From: Halalkalibacter nanhaiisediminis
GTDB taxonomy: Bacteria; Bacillota; Bacilli; Bacillales; Bacillaceae_D
Length of the DNA stretch: 64,000 bases
Direction: 5' to 3'
Assembly: GCF_007830185.1 (NCBI RefSeq)
Contig: NZ_VLKZ01000008.1
Location: forward strand, 85,756 to 149,755
The notes beneath the pieces are model-generated. The model ran no database searches, was not told the origin of the DNA, and saw nothing but the letters and a program-made list of their open reading frames with translations. Made by a program: the position numbers and the translations under genes. Shown here one piece after another: positions 53,502 to 61,967 of this stretch (the stretch's first letter is position 1; each line of letters begins with the position of its first letter).

Positions 53502-54326
53502 TTACAACGTTCTAAGCACAATCCCTACTGCTTGTTTATAAACAGGATAATCAATCATTTTCCCATTCAAACTAATCGCAGCAATTCCCTTTTCCTCTGC
53601 TTCTTCAAAAGCATTAATAACCTTTTTAGCCCAAGATAGTTCTTCAGGAGATGGAGTAAGAATTCGATTAACTATCTTAACCTGGTTAGGATGAATACAT
53701 AATTTAGCTAGTAAGCCTAGCTGCTTTGCACAGTCCGTTTCCGCTTTCAACCCGTTCTCGTCTTTAAAATCAGTAAAGACAGTATCGATTGGAGGATCTA
53801 TTCCTGCAGCTTTTGATGCAACAACAAGTGTTGACCTAGGATAAAGCAGTTCATCTTGGGAAACGGTCTTTGAAATACCAAGGTCAAGACAATAGTCGAT
53901 CGCACCAAATGCAAGGCGGCTAACTTTCTTACTCGAAGTTACTAATTCAGATGCAGAAACCATACCTTTTGCTGTTTCAATAATTGGAAAGATCCATTGG
54001 TTTGCTGACAATTCCTTTTTCAACTTATAAATAGCCTCTGCGGACTCAGCTTTTGGAAGCATAACACCTGAAAACGGAATTCGTACAGCAAATGCGACAT
54101 CTTCTAACCAAAACGCCCTTTGACTATTATTTATTCAGACATATATTTTTTTCAAAGAATTGCTAAACTGATTCATAGTTTCTACAACCATTTGACGAGC
54201 CGTTGCCTTTTTATCAAAGGCAACGGAATCTTCAAGATCAATTATCACAGCATCACATGGACTTTCTATTGCTTTTCTTATTCGTTCTGGACGATCTGCT
54301 GGAACGAATAAATAAGATCTTTCCAA
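53502..54326 (-). pseudogene. CitE-like HpcH/HpaI aldolase gene with one in-frame TGA
   Basis: The 274-codon frame gives a normal CitE-type lyase: SYLFVPADRPERI, DAVIIDLEDSVAFDKK (metal-binding residues), GVMLPKAESAEAI, ETAKGMVSASEL, RLAFGAIDYCLDLG and CIHPNQVKIVN. It is interrupted once, at 54135-54137, where KIYV-TGA-INNSQ replaces the expected arginine (CGA) of the YVRIN motif. All sequence before and after is in frame and well conserved. TTG start after AGGAGG. It is a recent nonsense mutation, a sequencing error or readthrough. The enzyme would cleave a malyl- or citramalyl-CoA-like substrate. Confidence 0.85.
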
Positions 54327-54347
54327 AATGAAATTCCTCCTTTTTGT

Positions 54348-55613
54348 TTATCTTGTGAGAAATAAGGAGATTTCAGGAAATAACATAATTAAAATTAATA
54401 CAAATATGAATAATCCAAAAAACGGAACTACACCTTTGATAACGTTTTCAACTTTATCTTTGACTATTCCACTAACCACAAACAAGTTTAAGCCAACCGG
54501 AGGTGTGATCATACCCAGCTCCATATTTACAACCATGATAATCGCAAAATGAATCACGTTGATATCCAAAGCCTGGATTATAGGTAGTAAAATCGGTAAC
54601 GTAATAAGAATAATCGCTGTTGGTTCCAAAAACATACCAAGAATAAAGAATAAGATGTTTACAATGATTAAGAACGTCCACTTATTAAATTCGCTGTCAC
54701 TGACCCATGCTGCAAACGCTTGTGGAACTTGTTCTGTTGTTAAAAACATTCCAAAGACAAGTGCGGAGGCAATGATTAAGAAAATCATCGCAGTCGTGTT
54801 AACAGATTCTGACATAATTTTAGTGAACTTATCCCATGTCAATTCACGATAAATAAATACCGAAACAATGATTGAATATAATACAGCTAAGAAAGAAGCC
54901 TCTGTTGGAGTAACGACACCAGTGTAAATACTACCAAGAATTAATACTGGCATGATTAATCCCCAAAAAGCCTTTATTGTCGGCTGCCAACGTTCTGACA
55001 TTGGTACTTTTTCCAAACCTCCGTAATTTTTCCGATAAGCAATAAAAATCGCGTAAACAATTAACACTCCACCTAATAAAAGACCGGGTAATATTCCTGC
55101 AGAAAACAGCTTTCCTGTTGACTCTTCAGATACAGCTCCATAAAGAATGAGAGGGATCGAAGGTGGGATTAAGATTCCAAGCGTACCAGCTGAGGCAACA
55201 AGCCCCATTGCATATTTTTTATCGTATCCTGCATTAACCATCATAGGAATCATAATAGCTCCGATAGCTGCAGCAGTTGCTGGACTAGAACCAGAAATTG
55301 CAGCAAAAATCATACAAGTAACAACTGTAACAACTGACAAACCACCCTTTGTATGACCAATCCAGACTCGGATACAATCAATTAAATATTTAGATATTCC
55401 GCCTTTCGCCATAAGTAATCCAGCCAAAACGAACCCAGGGATTGCCATTAACGTTGTGCTATTTATACCGGAGAACATTTTCTGAATAACGGTATTAACT
55501 GAAAAGTCGACCAAGAGTAAAGCAACAATACTAGATGCGCCTAAACTGATCGCAACTGGCACACGTAAAAAGAGGAATACAAATAACAATAATAGTAATA
55601 CTACTGTTGCCAT
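54348..55613 (-). CDS. TRAP transporter, large permease (DctM type)
   Basis: A 421-residue membrane protein with about twelve helices, of the DctM family: RVPVAISLGASSIVALL, SGSSPATAAAIGAIMIP, GILIPPSIPLILYG and NMELGMITPPVGLNLFV. It forms the ion-driven import channel for a C4 or other organic acid. It overlaps the small-permease gene by 13 nt. The binding-protein gene lies divergently upstream. Confidence 0.93.
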   Translation of the reverse strand: MATVVLLLLLFVFLFLRVPVAISLGASSIVALLLVDFSVNTVIQKMFSGINSTTLMAIPGFVLAGLLMAKGGISKYLIDCIRVWIGHTKGGLSVVTVVTCMIFAAISGSSPATAAAIGAIMIPMMVNAGYDKKYAMGLVASAGTLGILIPPSIPLILYGAVSEESTGKLFSAGILPGLLLGGVLIVYAIFIAYRKNYGGLEKVPMSERWQPTIKAFWGLIMPVLILGSIYTGVVTPTEASFLAVLYSIIVSVFIYRELTWDKFTKIMSESVNTTAMIFLIIASALVFGMFLTTEQVPQAFAAWVSDSEFNKWTFLIIVNILFFILGMFLEPTAIILITLPILLPIIQALDINVIHFAIIMVVNMELGMITPPVGLNLFVVSGIVKDKVENVIKGVVPFFGLFIFVLILIMLFPEISLFLTR

Positions 55614-56098
55614 TCTGCTTCATCTCCTTTTTCCAAGTCTACTTTATTAGTAAAAAACCTATAAGCTTTTTCAATAAAGCGGATCAATAAAAGTACTCCA
55701 GCAATCGGCATAATTAAATACGTAATCCAAATAGGTACTCCAACATCAATTGTCCTAATTCCCTGTGCATATGCCGTTAATACCATATCCATTCCAGCCC
55801 AAATAAAAAACGCACTGAAAGCGGTTCCAACAATAAGCGTAACAATTTCGCAAACCTTCTTCATGCCAGGTCCAACCCGATCATATACAACATCGATCAC
55901 AATGTGTGAATCATCTCGTAATGCAGTAGAAAACCCGATAAAAATTGCCCAAACAAAAAGCATCGTAAAAATTTCCGTTGCCCAACTCTGTGATGAACCT
56001 ACAACATAACGCATAAAAACAGAGTAAAGACTAATTCCAGTACCTGCCAGTAAGAAAACTGCAGTAAAAATGTTTTCAATTTTAGATAAAACTTTCAT
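55601..56098 (-). CDS. TRAP transporter, small permease (DctQ type)
   Basis: A 165-residue membrane protein with four helices. YVVGSSQSWATEIFTMLFVWAIFIGFSTALRDDSHIVIDV is the diagnostic DctQ block (residues 30-70). Partners the large permease. AAAGGGTGG lies upstream of the ATG. Its promoter faces the binding-protein gene across a 452-nt divergent region. Confidence 0.92.
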   Translation of the reverse strand: MKVLSKIENIFTAVFLLAGTGISLYSVFMRYVVGSSQSWATEIFTMLFVWAIFIGFSTALRDDSHIVIDVVYDRVGPGMKKVCEIVTLIVGTAFSAFFIWAGMDMVLTAYAQGIRTIDVGVPIWITYLIMPIAGVLLLIRFIEKAYRFFTNKVDLEKGDEAEWQQ

Positions 56099-56550
56099 TT
56101 TTTCACACCACCCTTTTCAGCTTAATTTCAATATAAAGTTCATTGATAGGAATCCCCCTTTTTACCCTCCTCTCGATAAGATTGTATTTTGGATACCATT
56201 CTTGAAATTCATCATAATACAGCTAATCGAAATAAACAAGCAAGAAAAATAAGAAAATACAAAATATTTAAAATTCAATTTACACTACTGAGAAAATGTG
56301 TTAATTTAAAAATACTTTCGTATCCGAAAACCAAAGGCAACTCTTTAAATCTAAAATTTGTCATTTTTGTTTAAATTAATAAGAGAAATACTTCAGCGAA
56401 AGTTGATTGCAGATTTAATTGTAAGCCCTTTCATAATAGGTTTTAAAAACGCTTAAGGAGGTGATTAATAGTTGTAACATTTATTTAGTTCAAGAGATAA
56501 AGAGTTTGTTTCGTTGTTAATCTTAAAAAGAATTAGGAGGTAAGCTATTT
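56099..56550. other. Divergent control region of the TRAP genes
   Basis: No gene is supported in 452 nt. It carries two GGATAC half-sites (56191-56196 and, reversed, 56320-56325) that may be regulator sites, and an AAGGAGGTGATT at about 56455 with no usable frame behind it. The AT-rich middle should hold both promoters; none is clear enough to mark. Confidence 0.4.
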
Positions 56551-57609
56551 ATGAAAAAGAAGCTATTTGGATTGTTGACGGTATTACTTGTTTTCGTTCT
56601 TGCTGCATGTGGTGGTAGCAGTGACAGCACCTCAGCTGGAGAAGAAGGTACTGCCAGTGATGAAATTCAAGAATTGACGATTAAATTTGCGCACGTTGTT
56701 TCTGAAAATACACCGAAGCACCAAGGTGGCTTAGCTATGAAAGAGTATATTGAAGAACATTCTGGTGGTAAAATCAAGGTTGAAATTTATCCAAACAGCT
56801 CTCTTTTCGGTGACCAAGATGAATATCAGAACTTAGTAGCAAACAATATCCAATTCATAGCCCCTGATGTAACAAAGTTTGTTGGTCATAATCCACAATT
56901 CAATGTACCTGCTCTCCCTTTCTTGTTTGATAATGACGAAGCAGCAATTGCTTTTTGGGATGGTGAAAAAGGAAAAGAAATTTTGAATAGCCTAGAAAGT
57001 GATGGTGTAATTGGACTTTATATGTGGCCAAACGGTGGGAAACATATTACAAACAACGAACGACCGCTTGTTACTCCAGAAGATTTTAATGGCTTAAAAT
57101 TCCGTACACAGGGGGGACAAGTGCTTGAAGAACTTTATACAACTTTAGGAGCTGGTTCTGAATCGATTCCGTTCAGTGAATTGTACACAGCACTAGATCA
57201 AGGTGTTGTAGATGGACAGGAAAACACGTTTAGTAATATTGAATCCAAAAAATTTGACGAAGTACAAGATTATATGAGTGTAATGAATCACACACGTGTT
57301 GATTATGCCATCTTCACTAATACCACATTCTGGAATAGTATGAATGATGCAACAAAAGAAATCGTTCAAGCTGGTGTTGAAGAAGGAACTCGTGTAGCTC
57401 GTGAAGAATCTCAAAAACTAAATGCAGCTGCTTATGAAATTATTAAAGAACGTGGTGAAACTGAAATTATCGAATTGACGCCGGAACAAATTGAAGTATT
57501 TCGTCAAGTATTAGAACCAATATATGAAGAATTCGAAAGTGCAATCGGTGCTGATATCATTGAGGCCGCACGAGCTGCTAATGAAGAATATGGTAATGCA
57601 ACCGAATAA
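56551..57609 (+). CDS. TRAP transporter, substrate-binding lipoprotein (DctP type)
   Basis: A 352-residue extracytoplasmic solute receptor. Lipoprotein signal with lipobox LAAC at residues 17-20; then IKFAHVVSENTPKHQGGLAMKEYIEE, FNVPALPFLF, GLKFRTQGGQVLEELY (substrate carboxylate Arg) and DGQENTFSNIESKKF. It presents a carboxylic acid to the DctQM permease. AGGAGG lies 9 nt before the ATG. Divergent from dctQM. Confidence 0.94.
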   Translation: MKKKLFGLLTVLLVFVLAACGGSSDSTSAGEEGTASDEIQELTIKFAHVVSENTPKHQGGLAMKEYIEEHSGGKIKVEIYPNSSLFGDQDEYQNLVANNIQFIAPDVTKFVGHNPQFNVPALPFLFDNDEAAIAFWDGEKGKEILNSLESDGVIGLYMWPNGGKHITNNERPLVTPEDFNGLKFRTQGGQVLEELYTTLGAGSESIPFSELYTALDQGVVDGQENTFSNIESKKFDEVQDYMSVMNHTRVDYAIFTNTTFWNSMNDATKEIVQAGVEEGTRVAREESQKLNAAAYEIIKERGETEIIELTPEQIEVFRQVLEPIYEEFESAIGADIIEAARAANEEYGNATE

Positions 57610-57701
57610 TAACACATATATTACTTGAGTAAAAGGTTATCGAGAATTAAATTCGGCAACTTTTTTCTTTCTAACATTTATTAGTATACGATCTATGACA
57701 T

Positions 57702-57740
57702 AATTAAAAGGTGAGAAGAAACTCTTCTCACCTTTTAATT
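57702..57740. terminator. Bidirectional terminator between dctP and decarboxylase genes
   Basis: Perfect 17-bp stem AATTAAAAGGTGAGAAG and complement with a 5-nt loop. A weaker hairpin near 57632-57658 followed by T6 may be the first terminator of dctP. Confidence 0.85.
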
Positions 57741-57741
57741 G

Positions 57742-58131
57742 TTACCGCTTTTCTTCTTTTTCGATTTCTTCAAAAACCTCTTGTGCCGTTCTAAAACTAT
57801 CGATAGCAGCTGGGACACCACAATAGATTGCACATTGTAAAAATACTTCCTTAATATCATCTTTTGTTAATCCGTTATTAATTGCACCACGAACATGAAG
57901 TTTTAGCTCATGAGGTCGATTTAATGCCGTGATCATAGCCAAGTTCAACATACTTCTCGTTTGTTTTGATAGACCAGGTCTCGTCCATATCTCCCCCCAA
58001 CAATACTCGGTAACTAATTCCTGCATCTCTTGATTAAAATCCGTTGCATTTTGAATAGATTTATCGACATACTCAGCCCCTAGCACACTCCGACGCACAT
58101 CAAGACCTTGATTGAATTTTTCTTCGTTCAT
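57742..58131 (-). CDS. Carboxymuconolactone decarboxylase family protein
   Basis: A 129-residue protein of the PcaC/CMD family: RRSVLGAEYVDKS, EIWTRPGLSKQTRSMLNLAMITALNRPHELKLHVRGAINNGLT and EVFLQCAIYCGVPAA. Together these follow 4-carboxymuconolactone decarboxylase closely (PcaC). No protocatechuate dioxygenase is nearby, so it may act on another lactone or beta-keto acid. Single gene with a cre-like site in its promoter region. Confidence 0.9.
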   Translation of the reverse strand: MNEEKFNQGLDVRRSVLGAEYVDKSIQNATDFNQEMQELVTEYCWGEIWTRPGLSKQTRSMLNLAMITALNRPHELKLHVRGAINNGLTKDDIKEVFLQCAIYCGVPAAIDSFRTAQEVFEEIEKEEKR

Positions 58132-58169
58132 TAAAAAAACCCCTTTCGATTCTTAATTAATTAGTAGCT

Positions 58170-58183
58170 TTAAACCGCTTTCA
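58170..58183. promoter_or_regulatory. cre-like site before the decarboxylase gene
   Basis: TTAAACCGCTTTCA; the reverse complement matches the cre consensus at 13 of 14 positions. It lies 39 nt before the start codon. Confidence 0.5.
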
Positions 58184-58332
58184 TAATTAAATATACAGAG
58201 ATTATTTTAAACTGACTTCGAAACTTACAAGTAATCGAGAAAGAGCGATGTTTTTACTAGGTTGTTAAACCGTTATGTCATCTCCCTTCCGAAATATTTG
58301 TTTGAAAAATCGAAAAACAATTACTAAATATA

Positions 58333-58345
58333 GGATACTGGATAC
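58333..58345. promoter_or_regulatory. Direct repeat GGATAC-T-GGATAC
   Basis: Two GGATAC elements 7 bp apart in the intergenic region between the decarboxylase and GntR genes. Same element as at 52367, 56191 and 56320. Possible GntR/FCD binding site. Confidence 0.4.
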
Positions 58346-58437
58346 ATGATAATTTGTCTATAGCTTGTTGTGTAAAGCGGGAGATCTTTTTATTAAATTA
58401 GTCAACATCAACACGGTCGCTTCGCAAGCTACAAGTT

Positions 58438-58467
58438 TAAAAAAGCTATCGATGAGTTCGACAGCTT
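58438..58467 (-). terminator. Terminator of the GntR gene
   Basis: 10-bp stem AAGCTGTCGA/TCGATAGCTT (one G-T pair) followed by TTTTTAAAC on the minus strand. Confidence 0.75.
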
Positions 58468-58476
58468 GAGTCATTA

Positions 58477-59154
58477 TTAAGACTGATTTCCCGATTTATC
58501 AATAAATTGAATAAGATTATCCCGTGTTCTTAAAATATGTTTCTCCATCACTTCCCTAAGCTCTTTAGGTTTTTTTTGTTTAACATATTCTAGCATTATA
58601 AAATGCTCTTGATGTGCTTCCTGCAAGTGATTGGACAAAAGGCTTGGTGTATAAGGTGGGATCCCTTTCCATAATGCTTCTATCAACCCATGTATTCGTC
58701 TCCATGGACAACCCTCACGTAACACTTGGTGAAAACGTGCATTTAATTGCATATACTCTTCGACATCTTTCTCGTCTCCATTTAACTCGATCATTCGCTC
58801 ATACAAATTCTCTAATTCTTTAATTTCTTCTTCCTCTAGAAAAGGTAACGATTTTTCAACAGCCTGCCCTTCTAACAAAGCTCTCAACTGATAAATTTCC
58901 TCAATATCTTCCACTGAAATCGGCGTAACAATGGCACCGCGACGTGGTTCTATACGTACAAGTCCCTCAACTTCAAGCTGTCGAAGTGCTTCACGGATCG
59001 GCATTCGACTTACTCCTAGTTTATCTGCCCACTCTTCTTGAATTAAGCGATCGCCTACTTTAAATTCACCTTTTAAAATAACTTCACGTAATTTAGTTGT
59101 TACTCTATATTGTAACGTTGCCCGGTCTTGCTCAGTTAAACGAAACTTATCCAT
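58477..59154 (-). CDS. GntR-family regulator, FCD (FadR-type) subfamily
   Basis: A 225-residue regulator. Winged helix at residues 15-80: LREVILKGEFKVGDRLIQEEWADKLGVSRMPIREALRQLEVEGLV; the helical FCD effector domain follows with Arg/His residues (LRALLEGQAVEKSL, ARFHQVL, HILRTRDNLI) for metal and carboxylate binding. Such regulators sense organic acids. The neighbouring decarboxylase, TRAP and AEC genes, all with GGATAC elements upstream, are the likely targets. Confidence 0.9.
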   Translation of the reverse strand: MDKFRLTEQDRATLQYRVTTKLREVILKGEFKVGDRLIQEEWADKLGVSRMPIREALRQLEVEGLVRIEPRRGAIVTPISVEDIEEIYQLRALLEGQAVEKSLPFLEEEEIKELENLYERMIELNGDEKDVEEYMQLNARFHQVLREGCPWRRIHGLIEALWKGIPPYTPSLLSNHLQEAHQEHFIMLEYVKQKKPKELREVMEKHILRTRDNLIQFIDKSGNQS

Positions 59155-59255
59155 CTTTCCACCTCAGTTATTATCTTTACTAATTTTAGTATATAGATAA
59201 TTAATTATGGATTCAATAAACTTCTATTATGAAGGTATGTTGTTTATTAAACAAA

Positions 59256-60146
59256 TCACGCTTTTATTTCAACATCCGCCATCTCTTCAATAAATTTAAC
59301 GATAGCAGTATGATCCATTTCTGATCCGCCTTGTGTCCAAGCATGTTTCCAAAGCTGATAAACAGCGCTTGAAATAAACATTGGTGTTTTTTGTTCCTCT
59401 GCCATGTTCATCGCAATCATTAGATCCTTTACCATTAAATCAAGGGTAAATCCAACTTCAAATTTTCGTGTTAACACTTGTGTCGGAAACTTAAAATCGC
59501 TTGAAAAACTTTTCCCTGTACTACAATTAATGACATCAAGCATCTTGTTTGGATCTAAACCAAGTTTCACACCGAGCGCCATTGCTTCACCAGTGACCGC
59601 TAAGGTCGTTGCTGATATTAAATTATTTAACGCTTTGATCGTATGCCCTGCTCCAACTTCACCTACATGAACAATATTTGAACCTATGTGATTTAGAAGT
59701 GGCTGAGCTTCTGCAAAAACGTCTTTACTCCCTCCGACCATGATAGTCAGTGTACCATCCTCAGCCTTTTTTACACCTCCGCTAATCGGCGCATCAATCA
59801 TTCGAAATCCTTTTTCTTCTATGATTCCTGACAATTCTTTTGTTACAGAAGGAATTGATGTTGTCATTTCAATTAAAACACTGTTTTCCTGAAATCCTTC
59901 TAATAAACCATTACCACCTAGCAACGTTTTTTTAACAATGTCAACGTTAGGCAAAATTGTAATGATGTATTGATAATGTAAGGCAAGCTGAGCTGGACTT
60001 TTAACAACCTCTGCTCCTAAAGCTGCCACTGATTCTAGCGCATCTTTATTTAGATCAAACACACCAACTTCTACACCCTCTTCCAAAAATCTTCTCACTA
60101 TTCGTCCACCCATATTTCCAATCCCGATAATTCCAACTCTCATCAT
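59256..60146 (-). CDS. 3-hydroxyisobutyrate dehydrogenase-family oxidoreductase
   Basis: A 296-residue beta-hydroxyacid dehydrogenase: RVGIIGIGNMGGRIVRRF (NAD loop), PISGGVKKAEDGTLTIMVGG (substrate) and GHTIKALNNLISATTL with the catalytic Lys. Relatives act on 3-hydroxyisobutyrate or tartronate semialdehyde. The start is set at the ATG at 60146, 6 nt after AAGGG; the 37 upstream in-frame codons cannot be coding because a sigma-54 promoter lies within them. Regulated by the divergent sigma-54 activator. Confidence 0.88.
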   Translation of the reverse strand: MMRVGIIGIGNMGGRIVRRFLEEGVEVGVFDLNKDALESVAALGAEVVKSPAQLALHYQYIITILPNVDIVKKTLLGGNGLLEGFQENSVLIEMTTSIPSVTKELSGIIEEKGFRMIDAPISGGVKKAEDGTLTIMVGGSKDVFAEAQPLLNHIGSNIVHVGEVGAGHTIKALNNLISATTLAVTGEAMALGVKLGLDPNKMLDVINCSTGKSFSSDFKFPTQVLTRKFEVGFTLDLMVKDLMIAMNMAEEQKTPMFISSAVYQLWKHAWTQGGSEMDHTAIVKFIEEMADVEIKA

Positions 60147-60191
60147 TCTCATCCCTTCTATGTTCACTTTTTCTTTTTTCATTATTTCCGA

Positions 60192-60207
60192 TGCAAGATT
60201 TATGCCA
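60192..60207 (-). promoter_or_regulatory. Sigma-54 promoter of the hydroxyacid dehydrogenase gene
   Basis: On the minus strand TGGCAT-AAATC-TTGCA matches the consensus TGGCAC-N5-TTGCW at all but one base, with correct GG-GC spacing. Transcription would start near 60180, about 35 nt before the start codon. A sigma-54 activator gene is encoded divergently. Confidence 0.75.
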
Positions 60208-60247
60208 AGTATAAAACCTGAAAACATTGAATTTTCCCTTGTTTTAT

Positions 60248-60270
60248 ATATTGAATCCATTATACAATAT
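60248..60270. promoter_or_regulatory. Candidate upstream activator site
   Basis: Inverted repeat ATATTG - N11 - CAATAT, about 45-60 bp upstream of the -24 element and within the promoter region of the activator gene. Proposed binding site of the divergent sigma-54 activator; also suited to autoregulation. Confidence 0.4.
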
Positions 60271-60313
60271 CCTTAATCTATTCATTTTTGAATAATTTAA
60301 GAGGGTGATGATC

Positions 60314-61681
60314 ATGGTTGATTCATTAGCATTCGTTGAAATGGAAGCAATCTTTAACGCCTGTTATGATGGGATTTATGTTTGTGATAAAAATCTTGTT
60401 GGAATTTGGGTGAACGAGGAATTTGAAAGGACATCAGGTATTCCTAGTCATATATGGAAAGGCAACTCTCTCTTTGACCTAAAAAATAAAGGCTACATAA
60501 AAAAAATCGTAAGTCTTCGTGTATTAGAAGAAAAAAAAGAAGTTACGATGCTGCAAACGTTTAAAACTGGAAAAACAGCACTCGTGACAGGAACACCTAT
60601 ATTTTCAAATGGTACAATCGATAAAATAGTCACTACAACAAGAAATTTAACAGACCTTAACCGATTATCTAACGAAATAGAGCGAAGTGAGCAACTCAAA
60701 AAACAGTATCAAAAAGAGTTAGAACTATTGAAACAAAAGGAAAAAGTGACAAGACATATTATTTACAAAAGTCCACCTATGAAAAAAGTAATTGATCTAG
60801 CCTTTCGTGTCTCACAAATCGACTCCCTTGTCCTCTTACTAGGTGAATCTGGTGTTGGTAAAGAAATTATTGCCAATCTACTCCATGAAACAAGCCAGCG
60901 TAAAAATATGCCCTTTGTAGAAGTAAACTGTGGGGCAATTCCAAAAAATTTGCTTGAATCTGAACTGTTTGGTTATGTAGGGGGTTCTTTTACAGGAGCA
61001 ACTAAACAAGGAAAAAAAGGACTGTTCACCCAAGCTAACCATGGAACAATATTTCTCGATGAGATTGGTGAACTCACTCTCAATTTACAAGTTAAACTTT
61101 TGCGTGTTCTTGAAAATCTCAAAGTTACTCCTGTAGGGGGAATCGAATCAAAACAACTCGACATCAAAATAATTGCAGCAACAAATCGTAATTTAGAGCA
61201 AATGGTTCAAAACGGAACTTTTAGAGAAGATCTTTATTATCGACTTAATATCATTCCCATTCACATTCCTCCTCTTCGTAATCGTAAGGAAGACATTATC
61301 CCATTGTGTGAGCACTTTCTTGCTTACTATAATAATAAACATAATCAAAACCGTTATTTTCATCACAGCGTCCTACAGGCTTTTGAAAACTACCATTGGC
61401 CTGGTAATGTTAGAGAACTAAGGCATCTTATTGAACGATTAGTCGTATTAAGCAACAAGTCATGTATTGAGACGATACAATTACCACTTGAATTTAAGTA
61501 TTTTTCTAAATATTCGATAAACAGTGAATTCGCTTCATTAAAAGAGATCGTCGAAAATGCCGAAAAGTTTACGATTCAAACGGCACTCGTTAAATATAAA
61601 AATGCTAACCAAGCAGCAAAGGCGCTTCAAATAAGCCAACCGACCATGTCACGAAAAATGAAGTATTACAAATTAAATTAA
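60314..61681 (+). CDS. Sigma-54-dependent activator with PAS sensor
   Basis: A 455-residue enhancer-binding protein. An N-terminal PAS domain (FNACYDGIYVCDKNLVGIWVNEEFER) is followed by an AAA+ module with GESGVGKE (Walker A), GYVGGSFTGAT (sigma-54 contact loop, GSFTGA in place of GAFTGA), GTIFLDEIGEL (Walker B) and REDLYYRLNIIPIHIPPLRNRKEDI, then a Fis-like HTH (NQAAKALQISQPTMSRKMKYY). ATG at 60314 follows GAGGGTGA. It should activate the divergent dehydrogenase gene. Confidence 0.9.
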   Translation: MVDSLAFVEMEAIFNACYDGIYVCDKNLVGIWVNEEFERTSGIPSHIWKGNSLFDLKNKGYIKKIVSLRVLEEKKEVTMLQTFKTGKTALVTGTPIFSNGTIDKIVTTTRNLTDLNRLSNEIERSEQLKKQYQKELELLKQKEKVTRHIIYKSPPMKKVIDLAFRVSQIDSLVLLLGESGVGKEIIANLLHETSQRKNMPFVEVNCGAIPKNLLESELFGYVGGSFTGATKQGKKGLFTQANHGTIFLDEIGELTLNLQVKLLRVLENLKVTPVGGIESKQLDIKIIAATNRNLEQMVQNGTFREDLYYRLNIIPIHIPPLRNRKEDIIPLCEHFLAYYNNKHNQNRYFHHSVLQAFENYHWPGNVRELRHLIERLVVLSNKSCIETIQLPLEFKYFSKYSINSEFASLKEIVENAEKFTIQTALVKYKNANQAAKALQISQPTMSRKMKYYKLN

Positions 61682-61811
61682 TATTCATATTTGGATAGTT
61701 TCATTTAGATTTGAATAAATTTTTTATCGTTTAGTTAGAAATGATTATAACGCTGTTTACAGCCTTACTTTATCCTTCTATTTGTGAAAAACAAGCATTA
61801 CCGAAATCGAA

Positions 61812-61861
61812 CTGCACCCCAATTGTTAGACACGATCTAACAATTGAGGTGCAGTTTTTTT
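61812..61861 (+). terminator. Terminator of the sigma-54 activator gene
   Basis: Long stem (CTGCACC and CAATTGTTAGA segments with their complements) around CACGA, then eight T. Confidence 0.9.
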
Positions 61862-61918
61862 GTATATCTACATAGCAAGAAATAATCTAGTTGTTTTTGT
61901 ACTTATATCTTACCCCAA

Positions 61919-61954
61919 CAAAAAGAAACCCCACGGTTAAAAAAGTGGAGTTTC
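61919..61954 (-). terminator. Terminator of putP
   Basis: 10-bp stem GAAACTCCAC/GTGGGGTTTC (one G-T pair), followed by TTTTTG on the minus strand. Confidence 0.8.
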
Positions 61955-61967
61955 CAGAAAACTATAC

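Noticed and set aside
60147..60260. Upstream start for the hydroxyacid dehydrogenase
   Set aside because: The extra residues do not match the family, there is no ribosome site, and the sigma-54 promoter lies inside them.
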